Positions 61,758 to 64,000 of a stretch of 64,000 nucleotides of DNA are shown piece after piece (within the stretch, counting starts at the first letter, position 1; each line of letters starts with the position of its first letter). Below the pieces are notes generated by a model. It had not been told where the DNA came from and did not search any database. It saw nothing but the letters and a program-made list of their open reading frames with translations. Location: NCBI GenBank assembly GCA_029960065.1, contig JASCOF010000010.1, positions 62,001 to 126,000 of the forward strand, given 5' to 3'. This DNA comes from Flavobacteriaceae bacterium PS02336. GTDB lineage: Bacteria > Bacteroidota > Bacteroidia > Flavobacteriales > Flavobacteriaceae. A program made the position numbers and the translations under genes.

Positions 61758-63119
61758 TTATTGGAATGCATAAGTAGTGATTCTAAAACTGCTTGATGCA
61801 CTTGTAAAAGTGTAAATTGTGTTACTAAACTGTATTCTAAAGTTTTCTCTAGTTACATACAAACCTTTAGGATCCATTAATTTATCATCAAGATTTTTCA
61901 CTAAAGGATCTGCCGCAATTACAGAAGTTCCGTTATGCCATAATGAATGTTTCAAAATAATAGTCTTATTAACCGCATCTTCTGTAATTGTTGCTCTATG
62001 ATAAACAGTTGCCTTTCCACCTGTAAAACTGTACATTATATCCACAGTACGGTTGTTGAAGAAAGTAAATTGTACTCTGTTTACTTTTGCTGCAGATGCG
62101 TTATTAATTTCGTTTAGCAGAAACATACACAATTGTGAGTTAGTTGGCGCAGCAGATAGATTCGCTGCAATATAACCATAAGCTGTTGATGGTGCTCCTG
62201 CTGCTGGCAATGTTACTTTATAATCATCTGTTAATCTTGGAGGTGCATTGGTATAATTGATAGTTGCTTTTACACCATCTTTTCCAGTAGCTACAAAAGA
62301 ATTTGTAGGGGCATCATAAACAAAATCTGTAAGTTTCTGGCCTTTAACGTCTAATGGAAGTTTTGAATAAGCACCTAAAGGATTAAATGAAAGCGCAAGA
62401 TCGTAACTTGTATTGACAGCAGGATCTAAAGAATACCCTGTACCAAAACGAGCGCTAGTATTATAACTAAAATCATAGTTTTTGGTTGCTGTACCATCAT
62501 TTATTTCTAACAATCTAAATAATGGACTATTCATATCTCCAGTTATGTTTTTGATAATTGGAACATTTTTAGGCAGATCTGTCCAGTCTTTTGGTGTTGC
62601 TTTTACAAAACGAAGCATGTGGCCATTTCTATTTGTTTTAAATATGATATTGCCATCTTTTTGTCCGTAATAATAAAACTGGAAATCACCTAGATATCCT
62701 TTTGCCAAAAGTGCTGCAGTCGGATAATTGTTTGCATCCGATAGAAGATGTATTCTATTTTGTGTAGAAAAAACTAAACTCACTGTGCTTCCAACCTGAA
62801 TATTGTATTGACTTTGATATGTTTTCGTGTCAATTTCACCATCTCTCCCTGTAAAATCAGATGCCATATCAACTTTTCCTTCAGGCAAGAATTTAAACAA
62901 ATGTGTCCATCCTCCTAATTGTGTACTATCAGTATAATAAACTGCCTTCCAACCATCCGCTGATGAAAGTAACAAATCATTTAATTCTTTCTGACGCCCG
63001 CTTAATCTTTCTGTTGCATTTTCATCAAATTTTGCATCTACTTCTGGACTTGAACATGATCCCAAAAGCAAGGCTACGAAAGAAATCAATAAGCACTTAT
63101 ATATATATTTTGCTTTCAT
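61758..63119 (-). CDS. DUF4302 domain lipoprotein
   Basis: A 453-residue protein with a lipoprotein signal peptide (lipobox LLGSC, cysteine about residue 22). The N-terminal RQKELNDLLLSSADGWKAVYY pattern with GGWTHLFKFLPEGKVDM is typical of DUF4302, a domain seen in outer-surface lipoproteins next to SusC/SusD and metallopeptidase lipoproteins in Bacteroidota. The rest is beta-rich. It starts 31 bp after the upstream lipoprotein gene on the same strand, so the two are cotranscribed. Confidence 0.85.
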   Translation of the reverse strand: MKAKYIYKCLLISFVALLLGSCSSPEVDAKFDENATERLSGRQKELNDLLLSSADGWKAVYYTDSTQLGGWTHLFKFLPEGKVDMASDFTGRDGEIDTKTYQSQYNIQVGSTVSLVFSTQNRIHLLSDANNYPTAALLAKGYLGDFQFYYYGQKDGNIIFKTNRNGHMLRFVKATPKDWTDLPKNVPIIKNITGDMNSPLFRLLEINDGTATKNYDFSYNTSARFGTGYSLDPAVNTSYDLALSFNPLGAYSKLPLDVKGQKLTDFVYDAPTNSFVATGKDGVKATINYTNAPPRLTDDYKVTLPAAGAPSTAYGYIAANLSAAPTNSQLCMFLLNEINNASAAKVNRVQFTFFNNRTVDIMYSFTGGKATVYHRATITEDAVNKTIILKHSLWHNGTSVIAADPLVKNLDDKLMDPKGLYVTRENFRIQFSNTIYTFTSASSSFRITTYAFQ

Positions 63120-63150
63120 AATAGTATTTTTTTATAATAATTTTTCGTCC

Positions 63151-64000
63151 TTAATTATTTATTACAATATCTGTGTTTTTCTGAGCCTCATCTCTTAAAG
63201 CATAAAAGTCGATGTTGAATGCTTCTTTGTAATATTTAACCACAAGTGCCTCTTTTGCTTTAATATTTGCTTTTGCAGTTGCATCTGTAACACCTGCTAA
63301 AATTGCATCATATTCTGCTTTTGAACTTGTTAAGATTGTAGCAGCAGTTTCTGCAAAATCTTCGTAAATATTCAATCTAGCATAACTTGTTATAAATCCT
63401 AAAGATCTTGAAGTTGCAATTGCCTCTACATACCAGCTTGAAGTATATCCAGAAGGCGTTAACTTTGCCCAAGCCTGCTCATCAAAAGGTTTGGTCTGGT
63501 TTAAAATATGAACGTACTCATGCTGAATAGTATGAATAAATTGCGTTACACTCGCTCTGCTTTTTTTGTTTAAATTATCAATTTGAAACAAAGAAACTCT
63601 TTGGCCAGCTTCGGCAAGTCCTAATGTTACTGTACCATTTGTATTTAAGTTTACACCACCCACAAGTACAAATTCTCGTGGTGCGATTTTCTTAACAAAT
63701 TCTTTCCCTCCAATAGTTGTATAACTGTCGATCCAGATTTTCTTAACCACTTCCATTGCTGGCTGTACTTTTGCAACAAGAGGCGGATACAAATATTTAT
63801 TATTGTCAACTAAATTCTGATTCCACTCATAATACACATTAATATTATAAGGATCTAAAAAATTAGTACCAATCCATTTATCCAAATCTGTTTTTGCCGG
63901 TGTAGAAAAATCTAATTGACTTTCTTTAGGTTGGTCTTCATGGGCGCAAGATGCAATTAAGAAGGCTCCTGCAATTAATACTGTCTTATATGTTTTAAAT
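63151..64000 (-). CDS. Zinc-binding metallopeptidase lipoprotein, start lies just beyond the window
   Basis: Open to the right edge. The frame continues upstream of residue MDKW with a lipoprotein signal (KTVLIAGAFLIASC), so the true start is only a few codons outside the window. The zinc motif is HEYVHIL (HExxH type) about 120 residues into the mature protein, with a later acidic segment IYEDFAETAATIL that could carry the third ligand. Such putative metallopeptidase lipoproteins occur in the same clusters as SusD and DUF4302 proteins and may process surface peptides. Confidence 0.83.
   Translation of the reverse strand, partial: FKTYKTVLIAGAFLIASCAHEDQPKESQLDFSTPAKTDLDKWIGTNFLDPYNINVYYEWNQNLVDNNKYLYPPLVAKVQPAMEVVKKIWIDSYTTIGGKEFVKKIAPREFVLVGGVNLNTNGTVTLGLAEAGQRVSLFQIDNLNKKSRASVTQFIHTIQHEYVHILNQTKPFDEQAWAKLTPSGYTSSWYVEAIATSRSLGFITSYARLNIYEDFAETAATILTSSKAEYDAILAGVTDATAKANIKAKEALVVKYYKEAFNIDFYALRDEAQKNTDIVINN

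Overview
The window looks like chromosome from a Flavobacterium or close relative in the Bacteroidota. The DNA is AT-rich. Promoters follow the Bacteroidota pattern (a TAnnTTTG -7 box, rarely a Shine-Dalgarno). Many secreted proteins have short MKK-type signal peptides or SC lipoboxes. Gene families such as DUF885, DUF4302, class II IlvC and HisIE with a fused HisB fit the same group. No rRNA, tRNA, CRISPR array or insertion sequence was seen.

Layout. 1-13.9 kb is ordinary core and accessory chromosome: the end of a branched-chain 2-oxoacid dehydrogenase E1, a DUF885 lipoprotein, MscS, two helicases, a type II NADH dehydrogenase, a Bcr/CflA efflux pump and small secreted proteins. 13.96-21.22 kb is a compact element of about 7.24 kb with every gene on the minus strand. 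It encodes a Rep_trans-like replication initiator, a 55-residue putative DNA-binding protein, a candidate capsid protein, a series of membrane proteins, a membrane-anchored muralytic protein and a secreted cargo protein. It has no integrase, no Zot ATPase and no terminase or tail genes. It lies between two dif-like XerCD sites that share a CTATAATTTATA core. The best reading is a prophage of a small circular, probably ssDNA, membrane-containing phage (Finnlakeviridae/FLiP-like by gene content) that used the host Xer system to enter the chromosomal dif site. That also places the window at the replication terminus. This is the most novel part of the window.

21.7-26.3 kb holds a cNMP/CBS/DUF294 nucleotidyltransferase-like sensor, a DnaQ-fold protein with degenerate catalytic motifs, and acetyl-CoA synthetase. 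26.8-35.0 kb is branched-chain amino acid synthesis on the minus strand (leuA, leuB, then ilvD-ilvB-ilvN-ilvC). The ilv operon begins with an unlisted 24-codon Ile/Val-rich leader peptide and an attenuator. 35.2-40.2 kb carries a TPR-like protein, an M1 aminopeptidase and a CBM9-like protein. 40.3-48.2 kb is a complete histidine operon, hisG-D-C-B-H-A-F-IE, also preceded by a leader peptide (19 codons with HHHHLH) and an attenuator. Most of its intergenic gaps contain palindromic repeats.

48.3-64 kb has a two-component system divergent from an LTA-synthase-like sulfatase, an S1/P1-nuclease/phospholipase-C-like enzyme, a LysR regulator with a YeiH exporter, a VWA membrane protein, fabG, and the end of an outer-membrane lipoprotein cluster (DUF4302 protein and zinc metallopeptidase lipoprotein) of the kind found beside SusCD systems.
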